5,848 bases of DNA from assembly GCA_028696365.1 (NCBI GenBank), contig JAQVHG010000145.1, positions 1 to 5,848 on the forward strand, in the 5' to 3' direction. The stretch's first letter is position 1. Each line of letters opens with the position of its first letter. Shown here in pieces: positions 1 through 5,264 of this stretch. Made by a program: the position numbers and the translations under genes. The notes under the pieces were generated by a model. That model was not told where the DNA came from. It saw only the letters and a program-made list of their open reading frames with translations, and searched no databases. This DNA is from Methanofollis sp. (lineage in GTDB: Archaea; Halobacteriota; Methanomicrobia; Methanomicrobiales; Methanofollaceae).

Positions 1-380
1 GCTGTATCGCAGAGTATATAGCTAAAAAATATCTTGACGTCGTCGAGATCGGCATCGGAAGAAATCCTGATGTTGCAGTCGCGTGCCGCCGGGCAGGGTT
101 GCGGGTGCGGGCGACTGATATCAGAGACCCCTTGCCGGTGGTCGGGGTGGAGACGAGAAGGGACGATGTCTTCTCCCCTGACCTCCCCTGGTATGCGGGC
201 GCCGACCTCGTCTATGCGGTGAGGCCCGGGGTCGAGATGGTTCCGCCCCTCATCGACCTTGCACAGGCGCTTGGGTGCGACCTCCTTGTCTACCATCTGG
301 GAGATGAGGTCTACCTGGATGGGGGCGAGCGGATCGAGTGCGGTGTCAGGCTTCACCGGTATTATCGTCACAAGAAGTGA
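1..380 (+). CDS. UPF0146 family protein, 5' end outside the window
   Basis: The reading frame is open from base 3 to the TGA at 378-380, giving the last 125 residues of a small protein; the true start lies upstream of the window. Seen in the sequence: an early glycine-rich strand-loop, VVEIGIGRNPDVA (bases 39-77), shaped like the nucleotide or SAM-binding loop of Rossmann-type methyltransferases. It is followed by RVRATDIRD, then DDVFSPDLPWYAGADLVYAVRP, and it ends in a basic tail (HRYYRHKK). From family knowledge, this order of motifs (GxG loop, a D-x-F-x-P-D-x-x-x-Y segment, then a 'Y-x-x-RP' segment) is typical of the archaeal UPF0146 family. That family consists of small soluble proteins of roughly 120-150 residues with no established function. 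A SAM-dependent role is inference from the loop only. The gene converges on rfcL across the repeat-filled spacer. I am fairly sure of the family, not of any activity. Confidence 0.85.
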   Translation, partial: CIAEYIAKKYLDVVEIGIGRNPDVAVACRRAGLRVRATDIRDPLPVVGVETRRDDVFSPDLPWYAGADLVYAVRPGVEMVPPLIDLAQALGCDLLVYHLGDEVYLDGGERIECGVRLHRYYRHKK

Positions 381-401
381 TCGTGGAGAAAGAAATTTTT
401 C

Positions 402-633
402 GACTCTGTAGAAACCCTCAGGACAGTTCTCTCTGCGGGGGGCTTGGCCGCCCCCCGAACTCCGCGCACCACAATAGGTCGTGGACGGCAGCACTCTCTT
501 TGTAGTCTTCTATTCTGCCTTCCTATTCTCATCGTGATCCCGAGGGTCCGGGCGGCAAGCGCCCCCGGTAGAAGAGGTGGGAAGGTGGGTGACACACATT
601 CCCCAAACGATAAGTGAGGGTTTCTACAGAGCC
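402..633. repeat. MITE-like inverted-repeat element, copy A
   Basis: A 17-bp perfect inverted repeat bounds this unit: CTCTGTAGAAACCCTCA at 404-420 and its exact reverse complement at 615-631. Inside, in order, are a GC hairpin (436-457), the string AGGTCGTGGACGGCA (476-490), a segment beginning ATCGTGATCCCGAGG (531) and a second GC-rich palindrome (548-568). The same order and nearly the same spacing recur in copy B at 968-1185. The heptamer AATTTTT lies just outside both ends (394-400 and 634-640), as a possible target duplication. No credible protein is encoded, so by structure this is a non-autonomous repeat of miniature-inverted-repeat type. That class is inference; the repeat structure is directly visible. 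Confidence 0.7.
436..457. repeat. GC-rich hairpin in copy A
   Basis: CGGGGGGC (436-443) and GCCCCCCG (450-457) form an uninterrupted 8-bp stem around a 6-nt loop (TTGGCC). It occupies the left half of copy A and resembles the other G-run/C-run palindromes at 788-804, 886-903 and 1116-1133. It is not followed by a T-run, so it does not look like an intrinsic terminator for the upstream gene. Confidence 0.75.
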
Positions 634-787
634 AATTTTTCTGGTTCTGTAGAATCTGGTATGAACCTGGGGTTCAAGCATACGCGGTTGAAAATTTATC
701 TCCGCTTGCTCTCTCTTTCCAAGACAGGAGAACCGGTGGGGATCGAGTGCCATCGCCGCCCCCACCTATCGTCGTCGTGGGGGGTCT

Positions 788-804
788 GGGGGGTGTAACC
801 CCCC
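788..804. repeat. GC-rich hairpin in copy C
   Basis: GGGGGGT (788-794) pairs with ACCCCCC (798-804) around the triloop GTA, giving a 7-bp stem. It sits in the part of copy C that parallels the second palindrome of copy A. Confidence 0.7.
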
Positions 805-885
805 GGTACGAGATTGGGATGAAGATTCTGCGATTGAGAGCGGCACGCCTGATCATCACACTTTCCTCCTTCCTACATCTCCGTG

Positions 886-903
886 CCGGGGGCGCGCCCC
901 TGG
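886..903. repeat. GC-rich hairpin in copy C, opposite orientation
   Basis: CCGGGGG (886-892) pairs with CCCCTGG (897-903), including one G-T pair, around CGCG. Read on the minus strand, this segment (CATCAGCGAGGAGTCCAGGG...) resembles the plus-strand modules at 531 and 1094. The palindromic module therefore occurs in both orientations within the cluster. Confidence 0.6.
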
Positions 904-967
904 ACTCCTCGCTGATGAAGGTTGGCGGAGGATTGTGTCCCGTCTTCATGGTTTTTCCTACCTTTCC

Positions 968-1185
968 GGCTCTGTAGAAATCCTCCTGGTCCCTCTCGGT
1001 GATGGGGGGGTTGCACCTCCCTGTCCCCCCGCCGCACGAAAAGGTCGAGGACGGCACCTTCCCCGTCGTGGTGTCTGTGCGAGCATTCGCTTCATCGTGG
1101 TCCCGGGGTTCCAGGGGGGCGGCACAGCGCCCCTAGCGAGAGGCACCTATTCTCCCTACAGAAAGGTGAAGGTTTTTCCAGAGCC
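968..1185. repeat. MITE-like inverted-repeat element, copy B
   Basis: The left end GGCTCTGTAGAAATCCTCC (968-986) and right end TGAAGGTTTTTCCAGAGCC (1167-1185) are inverted copies of each other with a few mismatches. The right end matches the right end of copy A (615-633) at 16 of 19 positions. AGGTCGAGGACGGCA (1042-1056) matches copy A (476-490) at 14 of 15 bases and lies exactly the same distance, 74 bp, from the left end. ATCGTGGTCCCGGGG (1094-1108) is the counterpart of 531-545. The element stops about 20 bp before the end of rfcL, so it may contribute to the 3' end of the rfcL transcript. Confidence 0.65.
1116..1133. repeat. GC-rich hairpin in copy B
   Basis: GGGGCG (1116-1121) pairs with CGCCCC (1128-1133) around GCACAG. 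It follows the ATCGTGGTCCCGGGG module, as the palindrome at 548-568 does in copy A. Confidence 0.6.
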
Positions 1186-1204
1186 CATCAGGCCAAAATA
1201 ATTC

Positions 1205-2596
1205 CTAAAAGGCGTCGAAGAGGGTGGCCTGGTTCACCTTTGGCTGCGGTTTCTCCTCAGGTGCTGGGGGATCTTCGCGAGATTTCGCCTCGGCCTTCTT
1301 CTTCTCTTTCTCTATTTTCTTCCTTTCCTTCTCTTTTTCTTTCTCTTTCTTCTTTCGTGCCCTTTCGGCGGCTTTGAGTTCTTTTATTACTGCTCTTGAA
1401 CGTTTTTTATCGTGGAGGAAGAAGTTCAGTTCGTCAGCGTCGAAGACAAGCGCCTCTGCATAGAGGGCAGGGTCTTCGTCGATGAGGAGGGTGATGAGGG
1501 GGAGATATTCCTCTCTGATGGTATGTTGCGGGACGGAGAGGGCGTGGGAGAGTTTCTGCATCACTGAGGTCCGGATCGACTTCTGTTTGCGCGCGCTGCT
1601 CATCCGCCGCCACCTGGCAGGGGGCATCAGTCTGCCGTGGGCACCTGCTCCCCCGGCAGCCTCCTTGACACCGAGGATCATCATCGCCCTTGCATATTTC
1701 CAAAGCGCGAAGTACTGCCGGCGGCGGGTGAGCCCAAGCCACTCGTCGGCCCTCGCGAGGGGGGCGTATGCCCGCGTCTCGGCCTCAGGGTGCTGGAGAG
1801 TGTGGAGGTTTCCTTCCAGCCACTGGAGGACGGTCCCTGGATCTTCGTCCACCTCCCAGCCAAGTTTGTCCAGTTCGGTGTCTGACTTTCTTCCTGCATA
1901 AATCGAGGCGACGAGGTCGAAGATCGTTGACCGCTGGTCTTTCTGGCTGGTGTGGACGTCATCGACACTGACCTCCTTCTTACCGAGGGCCGAGGCATAG
2001 AGCATGTTGACTGCGGCACGGATGTCGCCCCCGGCACTCTCGGCGATCGCCATGAGAGCGTCCTGTGAGCAGGAGACCCTCTCGCACCGGCAGATCTCCC
2101 TGAGCCGCGGCACGATGGAACGGGCCTGGATGGCCCTGAACTGGACTGGCTCGCCGATGGCCCGCAGTTCCCTGGGGAGGCCGTAGAGGTCGTTGGCGAT
2201 GAGGATGATCGGCTGGCAGGAGTGTCTGACGATCTCGATGATCGCGCGCGCTCCCCCCCGGTCGGCGGTCCCGTGGAGGTTGTCAGCCTCATCAAGGAGG
2301 ATCAGTTTCCGCTCGGCGCCGAGCAGGCTTGCTGTGGCGCTCGAAGTCCCAGCGACTCGTTCAAGGACGGCTTTCGTCCGCTGGTCGCTTGCATTCAGTT
2401 CGACGACCTCCCAGTGAAGGTCGCGTGCCAGGGCGTGGGCGCTCGAGGTCTTGCCTATGCCTGGTTTCCCATACAGGATGAGGGGCGGGCTTGCTCTCGT
2501 CCATGACCGCCCCCATTCGTAGAGCTGACGCACGGCTGGTCTGTTCCCGACAAGGTCCTGGAGGTTCTGTGGGCGGTACTTCTCGGTCCAGTCCAT
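1205..2596 (-). CDS. rfcL: Replication factor C large subunit (clamp loader)
   Basis: This gene encodes the large subunit of the archaeal RFC clamp loader, an AAA+ ATPase that with RfcS opens PCNA and loads it at primer-template junctions. The protein has 463 residues from the chosen start MDWTEKYRP. Visible motifs are the RFC box WTEKYRP (3-9), Walker A GKPGIGKT (43-50), Walker B LILLDEAD (98-105), a sensor-1 Asn in LIAND (about 132-136), sensor 2 GDIRAAVN (190-197), and then a helical collar domain. At the C-terminus are a Lys/Glu-rich low-complexity segment (about 411-440) and QATLFDAF (456-463), a PCNA-interacting peptide like that ending other archaeal RfcL proteins. The frame stays open upstream for 27 more residues, but homologs start at the M-D/E-W-x-E-K-Y-R-P motif and the extension is unlike the family. 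The ATG at 2608 (MILHMDW) is the main alternative. No clear ribosome binding site precedes either ATG, so initiation may be leaderless or nearly so. The gene is divergent from mmp2. Confidence 0.96.
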   Translation of the reverse strand: MDWTEKYRPQNLQDLVGNRPAVRQLYEWGRSWTRASPPLILYGKPGIGKTSSAHALARDLHWEVVELNASDQRTKAVLERVAGTSSATASLLGAERKLILLDEADNLHGTADRGGARAIIEIVRHSCQPIILIANDLYGLPRELRAIGEPVQFRAIQARSIVPRLREICRCERVSCSQDALMAIAESAGGDIRAAVNMLYASALGKKEVSVDDVHTSQKDQRSTIFDLVASIYAGRKSDTELDKLGWEVDEDPGTVLQWLEGNLHTLQHPEAETRAYAPLARADEWLGLTRRRQYFALWKYARAMMILGVKEAAGGAGAHGRLMPPARWRRMSSARKQKSIRTSVMQKLSHALSVPQHTIREEYLPLITLLIDEDPALYAEALVFDADELNFFLHDKKRSRAVIKELKAAERARKKKEKEKEKERKKIEKEKKKAEAKSREDPPAPEEKPQPKVNQATLFDAF

Positions 2597-2621
2597 ATGC
2601 AGGATCATAGGGGCGGGGATC

Positions 2622-2632
2622 TCAAATATTGA
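2622..2632 (-). promoter_or_regulatory. Possible TATA box for rfcL
   Basis: On the minus strand this AT-rich patch reads CTCAATATTTG. It is centred about 31 bp before the rfcL ATG at 2596. Archaeal transcription starts about 25 bp from the TATA centre, so the leader would be only a few bases, which fits the lack of a ribosome binding site. The match to the archaeal TATA consensus is weak. Confidence 0.35.
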
Positions 2633-2677
2633 GTGGTATGGTCCATGGCTCTGGCTGCATGAGGCTCTGGCGAGCAA

Positions 2678-2690
2678 TCAAATACATTAT
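2678..2690 (+). promoter_or_regulatory. Probable TATA box for the mmp2-mtxX operon
   Basis: TCAAATACATTAT shares the AAATAC core with the strong histone-gene TATA region (TTTAAATAC at 4635-4643). Initiation about 25 bp downstream would begin the transcript near 2708-2712. That places the first in-frame ATG codons (2629, 2638 and 2659) upstream of the message and supports the GTG at 2740 as the start of mmp2. Confidence 0.45.
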
Positions 2691-2730
2691 CTTTGATGAA
2701 AAAGAGTACCATACAAGCTTACAGGATGTT

Positions 2731-2734
2731 GGTG
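2731..2734 (+). promoter_or_regulatory. Ribosome binding site deciding the mmp2 start
   Basis: GGTG lies 5 nt before the GTG start at 2740 and complements the CACC within the 3' end of archaeal 16S rRNA. It is short, but it is the only candidate near the expected N-terminus of the protein. Confidence 0.4.
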
Positions 2735-2739
2735 TTATC

Positions 2740-3747
2740 GTGGTAGACAACTGTTCCTCCGATTCGGTCGCCAGATCAGTCCGGGAATATGAGGGGGTTA
2801 CGAGAAAACGCGCGATTGGCGAGTTGATCGAGAATCTCAAGATCAATGACCAGCCCGACGTCGTTGCGTCTTTTGGGGAGGACGCCGCTGTGATCAGGCA
2901 GGACGGCATGGCCCTCCTCTTGGCAGCAGATGGGATATGGAGCAAACTGATGGAAGCTGACCCATTCTGGGCTGGCTACTGTGCGGTGCTGGTGAATGTG
3001 CACGACATCGCTGCAATGGGCGGCAGGCCCCTTGCAATGGTTGATGTCCTCTCGTTTACCGACGGGAAACTCTGCAATGAGGTGACAAGGGGGATGCAGG
3101 TGGCGTCCGAGCAATTCGGCGTCCCGATCGTGGGCGGACATCTCCACCCCGACACGCCATACTCAGTCATCGATCTTGCGATCATGGGTTCGATGCCGGT
3201 CGATGATGTCATCTATTCGAGTACTGCTGAGAACGGGGATCGGGTCGTGGCGGCGATCGACCTCGATGGCCGGGTACACCCGTCATGTATCTTGAACTGG
3301 GACTCAGCGACGATGAGGTCGGCCGAGGAGGTGCGCGGGCAGATCGGGGTGATGCAAGAACTTGCAAGGCGTCACCTGGTCACGGCGGCCAAGGATATCT
3401 CCAACCCTGGGGTCATCGGCACGCTAGGGATGCTCCTTGAGACTTCAAAGAAGGGGGCTGAGGTGGAACTCGACGCCATCCCGCGTCCTGACTTGAAGGA
3501 GCATGGGATCACCTTTGAGCACTGGGTGAGGATGTACCCGGGGATGGGCTTTATCATGACCTGTTATGACGAGCACACTGAGGAGGTCTGCCGGCTCTTT
3601 GAGGAAGCCGGGATGACGGCGCAGCCGATCGGGTGGGTGAACGACACTCATACCCTTACGGTCTCGTATGAGGGGGCCACCACCTCGGTCTTCGATCTTG
3701 AGACCGAGGGGATTATGCGGATCATCAACACTACAGACCTGGTATGA
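2740..3747 (+). CDS. mmp2: Methanogenesis marker protein 2 (PurM/AIR-synthase-like)
   Basis: This is a member of the methanogenesis-marker 2 family, related to AIR synthase (PurM), ThiL, SelD and HypE, which bind ATP at a dimer interface. The substrate of this branch is not established. Motifs visible with the GTG-2740 start (335 residues) are EGVTRKRAIGELI (18-30), the metal/ATP-loop motif FGEDAAVI (45-52), and VNVHDIAAMGGRP (85-97), the PurM-type V-N-D-I-A-A-M-G signature. Next come GGHLHPDTPYSVIDLAIMG and, in the C-terminal domain, AAKDISNPGVIGTLGMLLE, the second PurM-like motif. The frame is open back to an ATG at 2629 (372 residues). That extension (MSGMVHGSGCMRLW...) looks non-homologous and crosses the likely TATA box, so I chose the GTG with GGTG 5 nt upstream. 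The stop codon overlaps the start of mtxX by 4 bp, so the two are probably co-translated. The family call is strong; the exact start is moderate. Confidence 0.92.
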   Translation: MVDNCSSDSVARSVREYEGVTRKRAIGELIENLKINDQPDVVASFGEDAAVIRQDGMALLLAADGIWSKLMEADPFWAGYCAVLVNVHDIAAMGGRPLAMVDVLSFTDGKLCNEVTRGMQVASEQFGVPIVGGHLHPDTPYSVIDLAIMGSMPVDDVIYSSTAENGDRVVAAIDLDGRVHPSCILNWDSATMRSAEEVRGQIGVMQELARRHLVTAAKDISNPGVIGTLGMLLETSKKGAEVELDAIPRPDLKEHGITFEHWVRMYPGMGFIMTCYDEHTEEVCRLFEEAGMTAQPIGWVNDTHTLTVSYEGATTSVFDLETEGIMRIINTTDLV

Positions 3748-4496
3748 GCATCGGGATCGGTGCCGGAGGCGACCCTGAGAAGGTCGCCGCGAGTGTCAGG
3801 AAGGTCGCAGGCCGGGTGCAGGTCGTCTGTTATTGCTGCCCCGGCGCGATGGACGGTCTTGAGGTCGAGACGCGGGAGAGCGAGCGGCCCTGGGAGATGA
3901 TGGTCGATGACCTCCTGGCTGGGCGGATCGAGGGGGCGGTGCGGGGCACCCTGCCGGCCAATGAGACGCTGCGGTGTCTGAGGGCAGGGTGTGGCGTTGA
4001 TCATCTGGAGCGGATCGCCCTTTTGGAGACCGCAGATGGCATTCAGTTTCTCTTTGCCCCGGTAGGGGTGGATGAGGGTTGGACGGTCACCGAGAAACTC
4101 GCGTTCGTCGAGAAGGCGCGGCCGATCGCGCGTTCGTTTGGTCTCTCCGACCGTGTCGCCGTCCTCTCTGGCGGGAGGTACGGCGATGTGGGCCGACACC
4201 AGGCGGTGGACCGGTCGCTTGCCGACGCCGAACTGGTTGCCTGTCTGGGGGGGGCAGAACACTGCGAGGTCCGCATCGAGGATGCGGTGCGGGAGTGTGG
4301 GGTGGTCATCGCACCTGACGGAATCACAGGCAACCTCATCTTTCGCACGCTTACCTTCCTTGGGGGGGGAGCAGGGCATGGGGCGCCGGTGGTCAATATA
4401 GGGCCTATCTTTGTAGATTCTTCGCGCGCCTCTCCCGACTATTCGGGCGCTCTTCTTCTCGCTTCGTCGATGACAAAATCTTGGAAACACGATTAA
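3744..4496 (+). CDS. mtxX: Methanogenesis marker protein 4, MtxX family
   Basis: A 250-residue soluble protein of the MtxX/methanogenesis-marker 4 family, whose name derives from a gene linked to methyltransferase genes in Methanosarcina. Its biochemical role is not established, and its fold is thought to be related to phosphate acetyl/butyryltransferases. Visible features are an N-terminal GIGAGGDPEKV strand-loop (4-14), LSGGRYGDVGRH (141-152) and a conserved C-terminal block starting ITGNLIFRTLTFLGGG (194-209), followed by HGAPVVNIGPIFVDSSR (213-229). This Gly-rich, 'G-x-P-V-x-x-I-x-x-I-F-V-D-S/T-S-R' ending is characteristic of the family. The length is normal for the family. The ATG at 3744 overlaps the mmp2 TGA in the ATGA arrangement, and no separate strong ribosome binding site is seen, so translational coupling is likely. 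A T-run follows 5 nt after the TAA. The long antisense frame covering it is a codon-bias shadow. Confidence 0.9.
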   Translation: MSIGIGAGGDPEKVAASVRKVAGRVQVVCYCCPGAMDGLEVETRESERPWEMMVDDLLAGRIEGAVRGTLPANETLRCLRAGCGVDHLERIALLETADGIQFLFAPVGVDEGWTVTEKLAFVEKARPIARSFGLSDRVAVLSGGRYGDVGRHQAVDRSLADAELVACLGGAEHCEVRIEDAVRECGVVIAPDGITGNLIFRTLTFLGGGAGHGAPVVNIGPIFVDSSRASPDYSGALLLASSMTKSWKHD

Positions 4497-4508
4497 ATCC
4501 TTTTTTTT
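4497..4508 (+). terminator. Oligo-T terminator of the mmp2-mtxX operon
   Basis: An uninterrupted run of eight T residues (4501-4508) begins 5 nt after the mtxX stop codon. There is no hairpin before it, which fits archaeal termination, where a T-rich non-template strand is sufficient. Confidence 0.7.
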
Positions 4509-4628
4509 GCCGAAAGGGACGCTAAAATTCATAGAATTATTTTGGGCAATTTCCTTCACCTAAACCGTGTGTGAACCTAGATTCCCTCTCCAATGTCATA
4601 TTGAAAGCCATAATAGCCGGTTCAAGTG

Positions 4629-4643
4629 GAAAGATTTAAATAC
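4629..4643 (+). promoter_or_regulatory. BRE/TATA promoter of the histone gene
   Basis: GAAAGATTTAAATAC combines a purine-rich B-recognition element (GAAAG) with a TTTAAATA TATA box (4635-4642). The expected start of transcription, about 25 bp downstream, is near 4664. This leaves a short leader of about 15 nt that just includes the ribosome binding site. It is the clearest promoter in the window, as expected for an abundant protein. Confidence 0.8.
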
Positions 4644-4665
4644 TCTTCGAGGAACTGATAATTTA

Positions 4666-4670
4666 GAGGT
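4666..4670 (+). promoter_or_regulatory. Ribosome binding site of the histone gene
   Basis: GAGGT ends 8 nt before the ATG at 4679. A TTG codon in the same frame at 4673 would lie only 2 nt from this site, so the site selects the ATG. Confidence 0.75.
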
Positions 4671-4678
4671 AATTGGAC

Positions 4679-4885
4679 ATGGCAGACTTACCAATTGCAG
4701 CGGTTGTCAGAATCGCTAAGAAGAATGGTGCTGAGAGAGTTGGCAGCGATGCAGCGGCGGCCCTTGTTGCAAAGGCCGAGGCTTATATCGCTACCCTGAC
4801 CAAGGAAGCCAACCGTCTTGCTCAGCACGCTGGTCGCAAGACGATCAAGGAAGAGGATGTTGAACTCGCGGCGAAGTCCGCCTGA
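4679..4885 (+). CDS. Archaeal histone (HMf family)
   Basis: A 68-residue archaeal histone: a single histone fold that dimerises, wraps DNA and can stack into extended nucleosome-like fibres. Compared from memory with HMfB of Methanothermus, with numbering shifted by one, key positions are kept. DNA-contacting Arg11 and Arg20 and the loop residues Arg53-Lys54-Thr55 (HAGRKTIK) are present. The dimer-dimer contact residues Leu47, His50 and Asp60 are also present, so tetramers and longer stacks should be possible (inference). The N-terminus MADLPIAAVVRIAKK matches the family LPIA start. The C-terminus is short and nearly neutral (ELAAKSA) where HMfB ends in a basic RRFKK-like tail. The central helix is Ala-rich. 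The gene stands alone, with its own TATA box, ribosome binding site and a pyrimidine-rich downstream region. Confidence 0.97.
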   Translation: MADLPIAAVVRIAKKNGAERVGSDAAAALVAKAEAYIATLTKEANRLAQHAGRKTIKEEDVELAAKSA

Positions 4886-4906
4886 ACTTCCCCTCTTTCT
4901 TTCCTT
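4886..4906 (+). terminator. Pyrimidine/T-rich terminator of the histone gene
   Basis: The 20 nt directly after the histone stop are almost wholly pyrimidine, with several TTT clusters (CCCCTCTTTCTTTCCTT). There is no hairpin. This resembles archaeal T-rich terminators, though the T-runs are short. Confidence 0.5.
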
Positions 4907-5045
4907 AACATTCAGAAGTATTGCTGTTTTTCGTTTCTCCTGCCTGGTGAGCCTGTGGGCTTGCGAGATTTCTGGACGCTAAAGAAGACATGTGAGTCAT
5001 CCTGAAACTCTTCCTATCCTGCTCGGTGGCGCGGTACTGGCCACA

Positions 5046-5069
5046 CGAAGACCTCCCTACGAGTCTTCG
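5046..5069. repeat. Small inverted repeat in the spacer
   Basis: CGAAGAC (5046-5052) and GTCTTCG (5063-5069) form a perfect 7-bp stem with a 10-nt loop. No T-run follows, and no role is evident. Confidence 0.5.
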
Positions 5070-5200
5070 CATGATCCCTGCGATTGCACCCTACAGAAGA
5101 CATGAGGGAAGGACGTCTCTTCCTCTCAATATCGCCTATGCTGTTTTCTCTGTCTTATCATTGTTCTGGTGGAGATGATCGAGGTGGGGAAAGTGATTGG

Positions 5201-5228
5201 CGCTCACTCTCCTGCGCGCACTCTCCTG
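5201..5228. repeat. Tandem 14-bp duplication
   Basis: CGCTCACTCTCCTG (5201-5214) is followed immediately by CGCGCACTCTCCTG (5215-5228); the two differ at one base. The pair lies about 40 bp upstream of the TATA box at 5270. It could be a duplicated operator half, but a local slippage duplication is as likely. Confidence 0.6.
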
Positions 5229-5264
5229 AGATCAGTGAGGGGTTCTTCCACCGCCCTGTGCCCT

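Larger units (their letters stand above)
643..960. repeat. Degenerate related repeat unit, copy C
   Basis: The unit begins with GGTTCTGTAGAA (643-654), a diverged copy of the end sequence of A and B. It finishes near GGTTTTTCC (950-958), a 9-mer also present in the right end of copy B (1171-1179). It carries two GC palindromes, at 788-804 and 886-903. The segment at about 772-812 (TCGTCGTGGGG... ending CCCCCCGGTACGAG) matches the A segment at 532-572 (ending GCCCCCGGTAGAAG) in layout. Its right end is poorly defined, and the unit is longer (~320 bp) than A and B (~220-230 bp), so it may be a composite or partly rearranged. The short open frames that cross it have G-run-driven, low-complexity translations and are not convincing genes. 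Confidence 0.45.

Noticed and set aside
674..1057. 127-codon minus-strand frame across the repeat cluster
   Set aside because: It runs through G-run palindromes and repeat ends, has a low-complexity Pro/Gly/Arg translation and no promoter or ribosome binding site; it is better explained by the repeats.
577..1201. Three plus-strand frames (577-798, 747-977, 935-1201)
   Set aside because: They are short and mutually overlapping, drop in and out at repeat boundaries, and show no family-like sequence.
381..1204. CRISPR array or tRNA cluster in the repeat-rich spacer
   Set aside because: The repeats are inverted, diverged and irregularly spaced, with no unit-spacer periodicity, and no tRNA-like cloverleaf or T-loop sequence was seen.
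1681..2295. 204-codon minus-strand frame within rfcL
   Set aside because: It is an alternative frame of rfcL with a Ser/Arg/Pro-rich translation and no motif; the overlapping frame carries the Walker and RFC motifs.
1193..4545. 12-mer GAATTATTTTGG shared by the rfcL 3' flank (minus, 1193-1204) and the mtxX 3' flank (plus, 4534-4545)
   Set aside because: One or two 12-base matches between strands are expected by chance in a window of this size, and the sequence is AT-rich.
3648..4559. 303-codon minus-strand open frame opposite mtxX
   Set aside because: It lies antisense to a recognised gene, its translation is Arg/Pro/His-rich without family motifs, and long antisense frames are expected from GC-biased third positions.
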